64,000 nt of DNA from the NCBI GenBank assembly GCA_021647905.1, contig JAKITW010000001.1, positions 30,052-94,051 on the forward strand, given 5' to 3'. The position numbers were made by a program, and so were the translations under genes. Positions 43,928 through 53,800 of the stretch are shown here, piece after piece (within the stretch, counting starts at the first letter, position 1; the number at the start of each line of letters is the position of its first letter). The notes beneath the pieces were generated by a model. That model ran no database searches. It was not told where the DNA came from and saw only the letters and a list, made by a program, of their open reading frames with translations. Origin of the DNA: Desulfobacterales bacterium (GTDB taxonomy: Bacteria; Desulfobacterota; Desulfobulbia; Desulfobulbales; BM004).

Positions 43928-45559
43928 TTACCCCGCGGCGCGACCCTTTTGCGGGAACAAGCCCTGGGGACGTTTCTGGATAAAGAGGATGATGAAGACC
44001 AGGATCAGGATCTTGGCCAGGACGGCCCCGGCCCAGGGTTCGAGAAACTTGTTGGCCACCCCCAGCGACAGGCCGCCGATCAGCGTGCCCCACAGGTTGC
44101 CGACCCCGCCGAACACCACGACCATGAAGGAGTCGATAATGTATGCCTGGCCGAGATTGGGCCCCACGTTGGTGAGCTGGGAAAGGGCGACGCCGGCGAT
44201 CCCGGCGATGCCGGAACCAAGGCCGAAGGTCAGGGCGTCCACCCTGGCGGCCCGGACTCCCATGGCCCTGGCCATGGCCCGGTTCTGTGACACTGCCCGG
44301 ACCTGCAGGCCGATGGCGCTTTTTTTAAGGAGGAGATAGAGCCCGGCAAAGACCAGTACGGAAAAGATGAGAATAGTTAGGCGGTTGGTGGTCAGTGACA
44401 GGATCGGGTTGATCTGTAGCGAGCCGCTCATCCAGGCCGGGGTGGCAACACTGCGGTTAAGCGGCGAAAAGATGGTGCGCACCGCCTGCTGCAGGATCAG
44501 GCTGATGCCGAATGTGGCCAGCAGGGTCTCCAGGGGCCGGCCGTAGAGAAAACGGATGACCGTGCGTTCAATGACAATGCCGGCCAGGCCGGAGACGATA
44601 AAGGCCGCCGGAATGGCGAGAAAAAGCGCAGTACTGATGGAGCCGGGAAGCATCTGCTGGATCACGTAGGTAGTATAGGCCCCCAGCATGATCAACTCGC
44701 CGTGGGCCATGTTGATCACCCCGATCACCCCAAAGGTGATGGCCAGTCCGATCGCGGCAAGTACCAGCACCGAGCCGAGGCTGAGGCCGAAGAAGATTTT
44801 TTCCACCAGGCCGTAAAAGGCGATCTTCGATTCAATGGAGGACAGCACCGATTTCGCCTTTTTGGCAACAGCCGGATCCTGTTCCTCGGAAATCAGGCGG
44901 TTGAGTTCATTGCGGACCGCCGGGCTGAGACTTCCCTGAAGCCTGGTTAAGGCCAGCAGTTTCTGTTCGTTGTCGCGGCTGCGCAGACCGACGATGGCCA
45001 TGGCGGTTGTCAACGCCTCGCGAACCTCGCTGTTGGTTTCCGTTTTCAGAAGTTCCCTAAGAATGGAGGAGGACTCAATGGTCAGGGTTACGGTCAGCTT
45101 GTTGACCGCCTCGGCCCGCACCCTTGGGTCCGGATCGCCCAGATTGATTCTGGCCTGGACCCCTTTAAGCCGGGCGCGCAAGCTGTTGTTGATGGTTATT
45201 TTTTTAAGTTTTCTTTTTTTTACGGATCCCAGGGGTTCTCCGGTCAGGGCCGAGGTAATGGTTGCCCGTGAATTTTCAATATCAGCATAGACCAGGGTGT
45301 TATCCTTTTTTATCCGGTACAGTTTTCCGTCAAGCAGGGCCCGGAGAATCGATTCCGCCCGCTGGTCGCCGCTTGTTGCGATTTTTTCGATGCCGCTTTC
45401 CTTCTGCTTGAAATTTTTCTGGAGCAGAAGCTGTATCCCCTCGTCAAAAGAGGTCTCGCCCTGGTCGGCATGGCAGATCCCGGCCATCAGGAAAAGAGCG
45501 AGCAGGAGAAGGAAGTAGACCTTCATGCCGGGGTATTGATTATGCCGTGGCAGGTTCAT
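43928..45559 (-). CDS. urtB: Urea ABC transporter permease UrtB with HEAT-like N-terminal domain
   Basis: 543 aa as given, or 532 aa from the alternative ATG at 45526, which gives a cleaner signal peptide (MKVYFLLLLALFLMAGICHA); neither start has a good ribosome site. An exported N-terminal helical domain (about 30-245: SILRALLDGKLYR, RVRAEAVNKLTVTL, REALTTAMAIVGL) is characteristic of UrtB. The LivH-type permease follows (AIGLAITFGVIGVINMAHGELIMLGAYTTYV and about eight segments). Confidence 0.96.
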   Translation of the reverse strand: MNLPRHNQYPGMKVYFLLLLALFLMAGICHADQGETSFDEGIQLLLQKNFKQKESGIEKIATSGDQRAESILRALLDGKLYRIKKDNTLVYADIENSRATITSALTGEPLGSVKKRKLKKITINNSLRARLKGVQARINLGDPDPRVRAEAVNKLTVTLTIESSSILRELLKTETNSEVREALTTAMAIVGLRSRDNEQKLLALTRLQGSLSPAVRNELNRLISEEQDPAVAKKAKSVLSSIESKIAFYGLVEKIFFGLSLGSVLVLAAIGLAITFGVIGVINMAHGELIMLGAYTTYVIQQMLPGSISTALFLAIPAAFIVSGLAGIVIERTVIRFLYGRPLETLLATFGISLILQQAVRTIFSPLNRSVATPAWMSGSLQINPILSLTTNRLTILIFSVLVFAGLYLLLKKSAIGLQVRAVSQNRAMARAMGVRAARVDALTFGLGSGIAGIAGVALSQLTNVGPNLGQAYIIDSFMVVVFGGVGNLWGTLIGGLSLGVANKFLEPWAGAVLAKILILVFIILFIQKRPQGLFPQKGRAAG

Positions 45560-45646
45560 GGAAATGTTCTCTGTTGATCTTCCGGATTGAATTCAGGGCT
45601 TCCGGAAACCGCTCAAGGAACGCGGTTTCCGGAAACAGAGGGAGGG

Positions 45647-46933
45647 TTAGTTCTGACTGGAGCACTTCCCGGTCTTGACGTTATAGTTGCCGCAGGAAAG
45701 CGGGTTCCGCCAATCGGAAATCAGATCCTTGGAACCTGGGAGATAGTCGGACCAGGCGTCGCCGGCCACCATGCCGGCGGTCTGCCAGACAATCTCGAAC
45801 TGGCCGTCATCCTGGATCTCACCGATCAGGACGGGCTTGGTGATGTGGTGGTTGGGCATCATGGCGGAGTAACCGCCGGACAGGTTGGGTACTGTCACGC
45901 CGATAATGGCGTCCTGGACCGCGGCCGGGTCGGTGGTCCCTGCCTTTTCAACGGCCTTGATCCACATGTTGAAGCCGATGTAATGGGCCTCCATGGGATC
46001 ATTGGTTACCCGTTGCTCGCTTTTAATGAACTTCTGCCAGTTTTCAATGAAGGTGTCGTTGATCTCGCTGTCCACGCTCATGAAGTAGTTCCAGGCGGCA
46101 AGATGACCGACCAGGGGTCTGGTGTCGATACCGGAAAGCTCTTCTTCGCCCACGGAAAAGGCAATGACCGGGATGTTGTCGGCGGTGATGCCCTGGTTGC
46201 CCAGTTCCTTGTAAAAGGGCACGTTGGCGTCGCCGTTAATGGTGGATACCACGGCCGTCTTTTTGCCGGTGGCGCCGAATTTTTTGATGTCAGCGACAAT
46301 GGACTGCCAGTCGGAGTGGCCAAAGGGGGTGTAGTTGATCATGATATCCTCGGCAGCCACGCCCTTGGCCTTGAGATAGGCCTCAAGGATCTTGTTGGTG
46401 GTACGGGGATAGACATAATCAGTACCGGCCAGAACCCAGCGCTTGACTCCCATGTCATTCATCAGATAGTCAACCGCGGGAATTGCCTGCTGGTTCGGCG
46501 CGGCGCCGGTGTAGAAAACATTTTTTGACGATTCCTCACCCTCATACTGTACCGGATAAAAAAGCAGGCTGTTAAGCTCTTCAAAGACCGGGAGCACGGA
46601 TTTGCGGGAGACCGAGGTCCAGCAGCCAAACACCGCTGCCACCTTTTCCTTTTCAATGAGTTCACGGGCCTTTTCGGCAAAGAGAGGCCAGTCGGAAGCC
46701 GGATCGACGACCACGGCCTCGAGTTTCTTGCCCAGCAGTCCACCCTTTTTATTCTGCTCGTCAATGAGCATCAGCATGGTGTCTTTCAAGGTGGTTTCAC
46801 TGATGGCCATGGTGCCGGACAGGGAGTGCAAGACCCCGACCTTGATGGTGTCACCGGCCAGGGCCTGGCCGCCAAAAAGGGATCCGACCGTTAGGGCGCA
46901 ACCCAGTGACAGTGTGAGCAGTCTTGATTTCAT
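45647..46933 (-). CDS. urtA: Urea ABC transporter substrate-binding protein UrtA
   Basis: 428-aa periplasmic urea-binding protein. Signal peptide MKSRLLTLSLGCALTVGSLF with cleavage after GGQALA. Type I fold opens with IKVGVLHSLSGTMAISETTL; family markers are AVFGCWTSVSRKSVLPVFE, LLFYPVQYEGEESSKNVFYTGAAPNQQ and LAGTDYVYPRTTNK. First gene of the 12-gene urt-ure unit. A ribosome site, AGAAAGGAGAAG, precedes the ATG. Confidence 0.98.
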   Translation of the reverse strand: MKSRLLTLSLGCALTVGSLFGGQALAGDTIKVGVLHSLSGTMAISETTLKDTMLMLIDEQNKKGGLLGKKLEAVVVDPASDWPLFAEKARELIEKEKVAAVFGCWTSVSRKSVLPVFEELNSLLFYPVQYEGEESSKNVFYTGAAPNQQAIPAVDYLMNDMGVKRWVLAGTDYVYPRTTNKILEAYLKAKGVAAEDIMINYTPFGHSDWQSIVADIKKFGATGKKTAVVSTINGDANVPFYKELGNQGITADNIPVIAFSVGEEELSGIDTRPLVGHLAAWNYFMSVDSEINDTFIENWQKFIKSEQRVTNDPMEAHYIGFNMWIKAVEKAGTTDPAAVQDAIIGVTVPNLSGGYSAMMPNHHITKPVLIGEIQDDGQFEIVWQTAGMVAGDAWSDYLPGSKDLISDWRNPLSCGNYNVKTGKCSSQN

Positions 46934-47346
46934 TTCTTCTCCTTTCTGTAGTGTTGTTCAAGTTACATTGTGAATTTCTTGCCTGAAGCCGCTTTTGGCT
47001 CAATCGACTGCACACGGTATGCCATCAGGGATGTATCGCGGCGCCGGGTTATGTAACCTCTGTATTTCATAAGAAAAAAATTTTAGCGCCAGGTTACGCT
47101 GTCCCTGTCCGGTCAAAACAAAACAATACATTTGTGTATCGTTTTGTTTTGCTTTATTACATTTATGTGTTTTGCGTGCCACGAAACCGAGTTGGTTTGC
47201 GCAGTTTTGTAAGAAAATGATCACAATGGTGGTTTTGTGTTGCGCCGCGCTGTCCGCCCGGATGAATAGGGGTGGGGATGCAGGACCGCCTGGGGCGGCT
47301 TAATCAGTGTCCGAGATTGGGCGAAAGGGCCATTTCCGGATGGGCA
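46934..47346. other. Upstream region of the urt-ure operon
   Basis: 413 bp with AT-rich character, bounded by two minus-strand genes. Contains a near-perfect 17-bp inverted repeat (47114-47151). I looked for a sigma-54 promoter (GG-N10-GC) and found none convincing. A 74-codon frame at 47000-47224 has no gene-like features. Confidence 0.5.
47114..47151 (-). promoter_or_regulatory. Inverted repeat upstream of urtA (possible operator or leader hairpin)
   Basis: Arms CAAAACAAAACAATACA and TGTATCGTTTTGTTTTG are complementary at 16 of 17 positions around a 4-nt spacer. It lies about 180-218 bp upstream of the urtA ATG in the otherwise featureless spacer. It may bind a dimeric regulator of nitrogen or urea use, or end the transcript of an upstream unit; neither is shown. 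Confidence 0.5.
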
Positions 47347-48807
47347 CTAATCAGCCTGTTTTATGCCGTCCGGCCCTGAACCGGCTGGACAGCTGATCAA
47401 CTGCCTTTTTTCCCCGTAATTGAAATCAGCGTCATGTTCCGGGGTGTGGCAGCGGCGGCAGATCATTTCCAGTGGTTGCCGGGAAAGGGACACCGCGGCC
47501 GGGTTGTTGCCGTGGCCGCGGTCCGGTCCGTGGCAGGTCTCGCAGCCCACGGACCGGAGCGACAGGGGCAGGGTGAGCAGGGACTGCCCCTGGTCTGGCG
47601 GCGCCGGGGTGACGTGACAGGTCAGGCAGGTCAGGTTGAACTGCTGCTGTTTGGCAACCAGGGCCTGGTAGGCGGCGCCATGGCGGGTGGTCTGCCAGAA
47701 GGCGGCCTGGTCGGGATGACATTCGGCGCAGGCCTGCCAGCCGGTATATCGATCGAGCCGGCTGCCGGGTTTTCTTCCGTTCCGGCCTGTCCGGGCCGCG
47801 GACTTTGCCTCCCGGGCCGTTCGTTGACCGGCCCGGGAAATATCTTCTTTGATCCGTTTCACCAGGGCCAGTATTTCCGGCTGGTCCGGCAGACTGGTGG
47901 TCATGGAGATGTAGCTGTTGCTGAAAGTGGACGGCGTTGCGTCTTCTTCTTGCCTGTTTCCCGGTTGCCAGGATTTCTGCCGGTTGATCCGCAGCCAGCC
48001 CAGGTATTTCCCCTGTTTGCCGGTCTGGCAGATCAGGGTGTTTTTCACCACCAGCGGGGGCAGGTTGGCCGGGGAGGGGGAGGACTGGATGATCAACCGG
48101 ATGCCGTCCACTGAATCGGCAATGGCCCGGTTCTCGGCCAGGGAATAGTTGGACAACAGAATCACCAGATCGCACTTGTCCTTAAGACCGGCGACCGTGT
48201 CCGGCAGCACCCGGCGCCAGGGGAGGATAACCACATCATCGGGCAGGACCGGCCGCGGCTGGGCATTGTCATTGGTGATGCCGATGACGCCGATGGTGAG
48301 ATCATCCCGGGTGATGACGGTGTACGGTGTAAATAAAGGGCTGGAGTCCCCGCGGCGGACCAGGTTGGCGGAGAGCCAGGGAAACGCGGCCCGCCGGTTC
48401 AGGTCGAGAAGAAAGTCCAGCCCTCCGGCCAGATCGCTGTTGCCCACTGCCACCGCATCAAAGCGCATCAGATCATAGGCCCGCGCGATGCCGGCCGCGG
48501 CGATTTTTGCCTGGTCGAGCCTGGCGCCGGTGAGATGCCCGGGCTTGAACAGCAGGTTGCCGCTGTCCAGGGTCAGGGCCGGGGGGCCGGGGTTTTCCCG
48601 TAATCGGTTCAGTTGAAACGCCTTTTTGGACAGACCGCCCAATTGAGCGCTTTTTCAGCCGCAGGGTTCCAGCTCGCCCAGAACGTCGTTGCCGTACAGG
48701 ATGGTGAGATCGGTTCCCGCGGTTGCGGATACACCGGCCGGCGGGAGAAGCAGGAGTCCCGTGAGCAGGAGGAATCCGGCAATAATGGATGCAATGACAC
48801 TTCTCAT
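47347..48807 (-). CDS. Tetraheme metallophosphatase-like cytochrome, predicted selenoprotein (in-frame UGA)
   Basis: Predicted 486-aa exported protein read through UGA at 48655-48657 (residue 51). ATG 48807 has GAGGA six bases upstream, 9 bp after rarA. Signal peptide MRSVIASIIAGFLLLTGLLL. Then a UshA/5'-nucleotidase-like domain (LTILYGNDVLGELEPCG-U-KSAQLGGL). From memory, relatives have PCGC, with Cys at the UGA. Metal-site motifs look degenerate (DSGN, VGNSD, SNY in place of GD, GNHD, SH), suggesting a non-catalytic fold. The C terminus has four CxxCH haem sites: 360-364, 394-398, 422-426, 450-454. A SECIS-like hairpin follows the UGA. Without recoding, a caller would report a truncated 431-aa protein from a TTG at 48642 lacking signal peptide. 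Confidence 0.87.
48618..48657 (-). promoter_or_regulatory. Bacterial SECIS-like hairpin directing selenocysteine at UGA 48655-48657
   Basis: Reading the transcript from UGA: 12 nt, then a stem TTGGGC, apical loop GGTCT, stem GTCCAA (six pairs, one G-T). A lower stem GCGC/GCGT forms across an internal loop. The UGA-to-loop distance is 18 nt. As I recall it, the E. coli fdhF SECIS has the same GGUCU loop at the same 18-nt spacing, and that loop is what SelB contacts. Confidence 0.85.
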
Positions 48808-48816
48808 GATCTTTCC

Positions 48817-50178
48817 TCAGGTCTGTTTTGGGGAGTCAGGGTTACGTTGGCGCAGAATCCGGCGCCACTTGATCAGCCGCTCCTTGATCACCGCCTCGTA
48901 GCCCCGGTTGGTGGGGTGATAAAAGGTCTGTCCGTTCAGTTCCCCGGGCAGGTGTTCCTGCAGGACCAGGCCGTCGGCATGGTCGTGGGCATATTGATAT
49001 CCCTTGCCGTAGTCCAGTTTCTTCATCAAGCCGGTGGGGGCGTTGCGCAGATGGAGCGGCACCGGCAGGCTGCCGCTTTGGTTGATCTCCTGGCGCACCT
49101 TTTTATAGGCCATGTAGAGGGCATTGCTTTTAGGGGCGGTTGCCAGGTAGACCACGCACTGGACCAGGGCCAGTTCCCCTTCCGGCGAACCCAGGGTGTG
49201 ATAGGCGTCCCGGCAGTTGATCGCCAGGTTGAGTGCCCGGGGATCGGCATTGCCGATATCCTCCGAGGCAAAACGGATCATCCGCCGGGCGATGTAGAGC
49301 GGTTCCTCGCCCGCGGCCAGCATCCGCGCCAGCCAGTAGAGGGCTCCGTCCGGGTCGCTGTCCCGCAGGCTCTTGTGCAGGGCCGAGATCAGGTTGTAAT
49401 GCTCCTCGCCGTCCATGTCGTAGCGCAGGGTGGTGCGCTGACTGGCCTCCAGGACCGTGTCCAGGGTGATGATCGGTTTTTCTCCATCGGTCCGGGGCCG
49501 GGCCAGGCTGGCGGCGATCTCCAGGTTGTTCAGGGCCCGGCGGGCATCGCCGTCGGCCATGGCCGCCAGGTGGTCCAGGGCCTGGTCGTTGGCAATGATA
49601 TCGAGTTTGCCCAGCCCGTTTTCCCGGTCGATCAGCGCCCGGGAGAGGATTTTTTTTAAGTTTTCCGGGGCAAGGGGGTTCAGTACCAGGACCCGGCAGC
49701 GGGAGAGCAGCGGGGCGATTACCTGGAAGGAGGGGTTCTCGGTGGTGGCGCCGATCAGGGTCAGGAGCCCGCTTTCCACGTGGGGCAGAAAGCCGTCCTG
49801 CTGCGCCTTGTTGAACCGGTGGATTTCGTCGACAAAAAGGATGGTGTTTTTTTTATTTTTTTCCAGCTGCTCTTGGGCCTGGGCAACGATCGCCCGCACC
49901 TCCTTGACCCCGGACATCACGGCCGAGAAAAAGACAAAGTCCGCCCCGGTGCTTCTGGCCAGGATCCGGGCCAGGGTGGTCTTGCCCGAGCCCGGCGGCC
50001 CCCAGAGGAGCAGCGACGGGATCTGCTGCTGGTCAATGAGCCGGCTCAGCATCCGGTCCCGGCCCAGCAGCTCCTCCTGACCCACGAAATCGGTCAACGA
50101 GGTGGGCCGCATCCGCTCGGCCAGGGGGATATTGGTTTTTCGGGAGGGGCCGGTCAAGACTGCTGCCTCGCCGGGCAA
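48817..50178 (-). CDS. rarA: Replication-associated recombination AAA ATPase RarA (MgsA)
   Basis: 453 aa as given. The first codon is TTG; a second TTG at 50157 with GGCGAGG upstream is an alternative. Clamp-loader-related ATPase acting at stalled replication forks. PLAERMRPTSLTDFVGQEELLG, Walker A GPPGSGKTTLARILA, Walker B LFVDEIHRFNKAQQDGFLP, sensor GATTENPSFQV, and the tetramerisation domain with IRFASEDIGNADPRALNLA and YLATAPKSNALYMAYKKV. Nine bp upstream of the selenoprotein gene, so the two are probably co-transcribed. Confidence 0.96.
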   Translation of the reverse strand: MPGEAAVLTGPSRKTNIPLAERMRPTSLTDFVGQEELLGRDRMLSRLIDQQQIPSLLLWGPPGSGKTTLARILARSTGADFVFFSAVMSGVKEVRAIVAQAQEQLEKNKKNTILFVDEIHRFNKAQQDGFLPHVESGLLTLIGATTENPSFQVIAPLLSRCRVLVLNPLAPENLKKILSRALIDRENGLGKLDIIANDQALDHLAAMADGDARRALNNLEIAASLARPRTDGEKPIITLDTVLEASQRTTLRYDMDGEEHYNLISALHKSLRDSDPDGALYWLARMLAAGEEPLYIARRMIRFASEDIGNADPRALNLAINCRDAYHTLGSPEGELALVQCVVYLATAPKSNALYMAYKKVRQEINQSGSLPVPLHLRNAPTGLMKKLDYGKGYQYAHDHADGLVLQEHLPGELNGQTFYHPTNRGYEAVIKERLIKWRRILRQRNPDSPKQT

Positions 50179-50205
50179 TAATCAACGGATCGTTGCATCT
50201 TGGGT

Positions 50206-50580
50206 TCACTCCTTGGGGATGAAAATCACGTTGGGTAACTGCCTGAGATCCGCGTCAGAGGTGATGATCTCGCAGGCAAAGGATCGCGCCACGGCAACAA
50301 TAATCGCATCCGCCATGGCAAGACCGTGCCGCAGGGCCAGGTCCGCGGCCGCCAGGGCAAGGGTTTCGTCAAAAGGTATCAGTTGCGAGTTTTTCATATG
50401 CCCGGCTGCAAACAGGGCCTTTTCCTCTCCGACTTCCCGTTTCAGAATCTTGTATACCTCGTAGAGGATTATGGCGGGAACCAGAATTTCCTCCGGATCT
50501 TCCAGATACTGTTGGTAGTGGTCGGCAAGGCTCCCATCGGAAAACCACTCCAGCCAGCCGCAGGAATCAACGATAACCAT
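50206..50580 (-). CDS. vapC: PIN-domain ribonuclease toxin, VapC family
   Basis: 124 aa. PIN-domain acidic residues are visible: Asp5 in MVIVDSCGWLEW, the Glu of LYEVYKIL, Asp in HGLAMADAIIVAVA and Asp in IITSDADLRQLP. VapC toxins cleave tRNA or rRNA and are neutralised by the VapB encoded just upstream. ATG overlaps the vapB stop by one base. Inserted between hrpA and rarA, all on one strand. Confidence 0.92.
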   Translation of the reverse strand: MVIVDSCGWLEWFSDGSLADHYQQYLEDPEEILVPAIILYEVYKILKREVGEEKALFAAGHMKNSQLIPFDETLALAAADLALRHGLAMADAIIVAVARSFACEIITSDADLRQLPNVIFIPKE

Positions 50581-50786
50581 TAAAAACGGTCCTTTTTCTC
50601 GCGGTAGTCAGCCAGCCCGGCGCCGGTCGCTATTCCCCGCAGCTCTTGGAGTGAGCGTTGGGGGATGAGGATAAGCATGCCGTCTTTTTCTATCACCGTC
50701 AGCTTCTGTTGGGGCCGCAACCGGAGACGTTCCCTGACCTGTTTTGGAATAACCACCTGATACTTGCTTGAAATCGTGGTCTGCAT
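50580..50786 (-). CDS. vapB: AbrB-type antitoxin, VapB family
   Basis: 68 aa from ATG 50786, with GGGAGA upstream; the frame extends further but without a better start. A swapped-hairpin AbrB/MazE DNA-binding fold: MQTTISSKYQVVIPKQVRERLRLRPQQKL (Ser-Lys-Tyr-Gln-x-x-x-Pro-Lys). The C-terminal tail (RGIATGAGLADYREKKDRF) would cover the toxin. It should autoregulate the pair. Confidence 0.92.
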   Translation of the reverse strand: MQTTISSKYQVVIPKQVRERLRLRPQQKLTVIEKDGMLILIPQRSLQELRGIATGAGLADYREKKDRF

Positions 50787-50874
50787 ACCATTCTCCCTTT
50801 GCTTGATCGATACGATAAGTGTATGAAAAATGTCGCAGGGTGTCAAGCTAATGCCCAGGTGGTTTCAGGGATGA

Positions 50875-53800
50875 TCAGCGGCAGGCCCGGTCCAGTTCCT
50901 GCCATTTTTTTTCCAGCCGTTTGGCTGACACCGGATAGGCGGTCTTGAGTTCCGGGGCAAACAGGGAGATCCGGAATTCCTCAATCATTTCCTCGAATTC
51001 AGCCAGCCGGGCCGCGCACTCGGGCGATGAATCCCGCCGGCCGGACTCAATCTCCCGCAACCGGGCAACAAACAGGGTCAGTCGGGATGCCTTGGCCGCG
51101 TCTTTTCTCGGGTCCAGCCGGGCCCGTTCCACCCGGATCTGCAATCCCTTGCAATAGCGGATTGCATTAATGATCCGCGCCTCGCTCCGGGTGCGGAGAA
51201 AGTCCGAAGGCAGAATCCGGGCCAGGTGGGCGTGGAAGTCCAAGTCATGACCGGCAACCGGCCCGGGCAGGGCCGGCTGGTATTTTTTGATCAGATCCAG
51301 GGTGGTCCGCCGCTCGGTCAAGACCTGGCGGACCCGGTCAAGCAGCCGGTTGGCAAGCAGATACATCCCGTTTTCCTTGACCTTTTCGATCTGTTGTATA
51401 AATTTTTTTTCATTGGGGATCAGGCCATTGCGGCAGGAGAATATCTCAACCAGCACGAATCGGAACAACTCCTCCAGGAATTGTTTGCGGTCGGCCAGCC
51501 CCTCCAGCAGTCTCCAGCCGGTTTTCTGGTCCAAAAAGGCCCGGCATTCCTTTTTAAGCGCAGTGAACTGTTTGGGAAACCAGCGCCGGTACAGGGCAAG
51601 TGTTCCCTGCCGGGTGAGCCGGCAAGACTGCTCCCGGTCGCCTGCCAGCCGGATGGCCACGGTCCGGTTTTCCTCCTCGACCAGGGCCGGATAGGCAAAG
51701 CCCAGGAGTTTTTCTTGCTGGTCGCTGATCGGAATTTCAGCCGGCAGTTCGGCAAAATCCCATTCAGTGATATTGTCGCGTTCCCATTGGCGTCGGAGCG
51801 CTGCCGGGATCAGGTCCACGGCCCGGGTGGCGGTTGATAGCCGGTCCCGGTCGCTCAGGTCCCTCAGGCTGCGGCTGCTTTTAAGAACCTTGCCCCTCTG
51901 GTCCACCAGTTCGAACCGGGTCCGCAGATGCGGGGGCAGGGTGTCCGGGCCGGGCCAGTCGCGACGGTCGATCCGGAGCCGGTACTCTTTACCAATGGCC
52001 TTTTCCAGGGCCGGGAGCAGGGGGCCCTGGGAGGCCGATATCCCGGCCGCCAGGCCGGCGGCGGTTTCAGGAATAGGGATCAGCTGGCGGCGGATGGCCT
52101 TGGGCAGCCCCTTGAGCAGGCAGGTAATCTTTTCAACCAGCAGCCCGGGCACCGGCCGGTCAAAGAGGGCCGGGTCGATCCGGCCCACCAGGTCAACGGG
52201 CAGGCTGACAGTGACCCCGTCCTCGGCAGTGCCGGGTTCGAAACGGTATTTGAGCGCAAGCTTCAGGTCGCCCAACACCATGCTTTTGGGGAATTGTTCC
52301 AGCCGGTCCCGGTCCGGCAGCTCTTTAACCAGGTCGTCCCGGTTCATTCTGAGAAAGTCGTCTCCCTTTTCCTTGATCACCCGGTTGAGACCCTGCCGGT
52401 CGCAGATATCGGGCAGCCGCTGGTGGTAAAACTCAAATACCGTCTGGTCATCGACCATCACCCCGCGCAGCCGGAGCCGGTTCTCCATTTCCTCCAGTTC
52501 GGCCATTAACTTTCCGTTGTGCTCGAAAAAGGGGAAACGGCCGCCCAGTTCGCCTTTGACCAGTGCGTCGTGGATAAAGATCGCATGGGCCTCGGCCCGG
52601 GCCGTTGGCCCGACTTTTTTGTAATTGACCTTGCGGCCGGCCACCAGCACCAGGCCGAACAGGGTGACCTTTTCATCGGCCACCACCTGGCCGCTTTTCT
52701 TTTCCCAGCGCGGGCGCGAGTAGCTCGACCGGCAGAGATCGCCGGCAATGGGCTCAAGCCAGTCCGGATTGATATTGGCCACGGTCCGGGCAAAGAGCCG
52801 GCTGGTCTCCACCAGTTCGGCGGCCACGATCCAGCTTCCGGCGGAGTTGAACTGGCTCGAACCGGGAAATATCATCAACTCCTTGTCCTGGGCGCCCAGG
52901 TAGATGTTTTTTGCTTTTTTCAGGCCGATGTTGCGGAGGTAGCCGCTCAGTATGGCCTGGTGTACCGCATCAAAGGGGGCTGGCCGGCGGTTGTATTCAA
53001 AGCCTTCATCAATCAGAATGGCGCTGGGCTGGTCGTGGATATCCTGCCATTCCCGCATCCGTTGATAGGAGAGAAAATGGGTCTTGCAGAACTTGCGGGC
53101 CTGGTTGCGGCTCTTTTTTCGGGCCACGGCGTGAAAGGCCTCCCAGATGGAGAGATAGGAGAGAAAATCCGAGCCCTCCACGCGGAATCGTTGATGGGCC
53201 TGGTCCGCCTCGGTCTCATGGTCGGCCGGCCGCATCCGCGGGTCCTGGCCGGCCAGGGCCGCGACGATGATCTGTACCTCGCGCAGGGCATTGCGCTCTT
53301 GGGCCTCGATCAACTGCCGGGCCAGGCGGGGACCGATGGGCAGCCTGGCCATCAGCCGGCCCCTGGCGGTGAGGTAATGCCTGCACCCCTCTGTTCTGAT
53401 CGCGCCCAACTCGGCGAGCAGGGTGTAGCCGTCGCGGATCGCCCGCCGGGCCGGGGGGTCGATAAAGGGAAATTCGCCCGGGTCGCCGAGCTGATGGAAG
53501 AGCATCCGCAGAATGACCTCGGCCAGGTTGGAACGTTTGATCTCCGGCAGGGTGAACTCCGGCCGGCCCTTATACTCATCCTCGCCATAGAGGCGGATAC
53601 ATATTCCCGGACCCACCCGGCCGCATCTTCCCTTGCGCTGATCGCAGCCGGCCCGGGAGATCGGGGCCACCGGCATGCGCATGGTGCGGGCCCGGGGGCT
53701 GTACATCGGGATCCGGGCCAGGCCGGTATCGATCACATAACGGATTCCCGGGACCGTGATCGAGGTTTCAGCCACATTGGTGGCGATGACGATCTTTTCG

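Noticed and set aside
46934..47200. Sigma-54 promoter for the urea operon
   Set aside because: TGGCAC occurs on the minus strand near 47177, but GC is missing at the -12 position. Other GG-N10-GC matches were not found.
47000..47224. 74-codon frame upstream of urtA
   Set aside because: Runs through the inverted repeat, with no ribosome site and no recognisable features.
48655..48657. The UGA as a true nonsense mutation or sequencing error with reinitiation at TTG 48642
   Set aside because: The same frame encodes a signal peptide before it and conserved sequence after it, and a SECIS-like hairpin with the canonical-type loop and spacing follows. Recoding explains all of these better, although re-sequencing has not been done.
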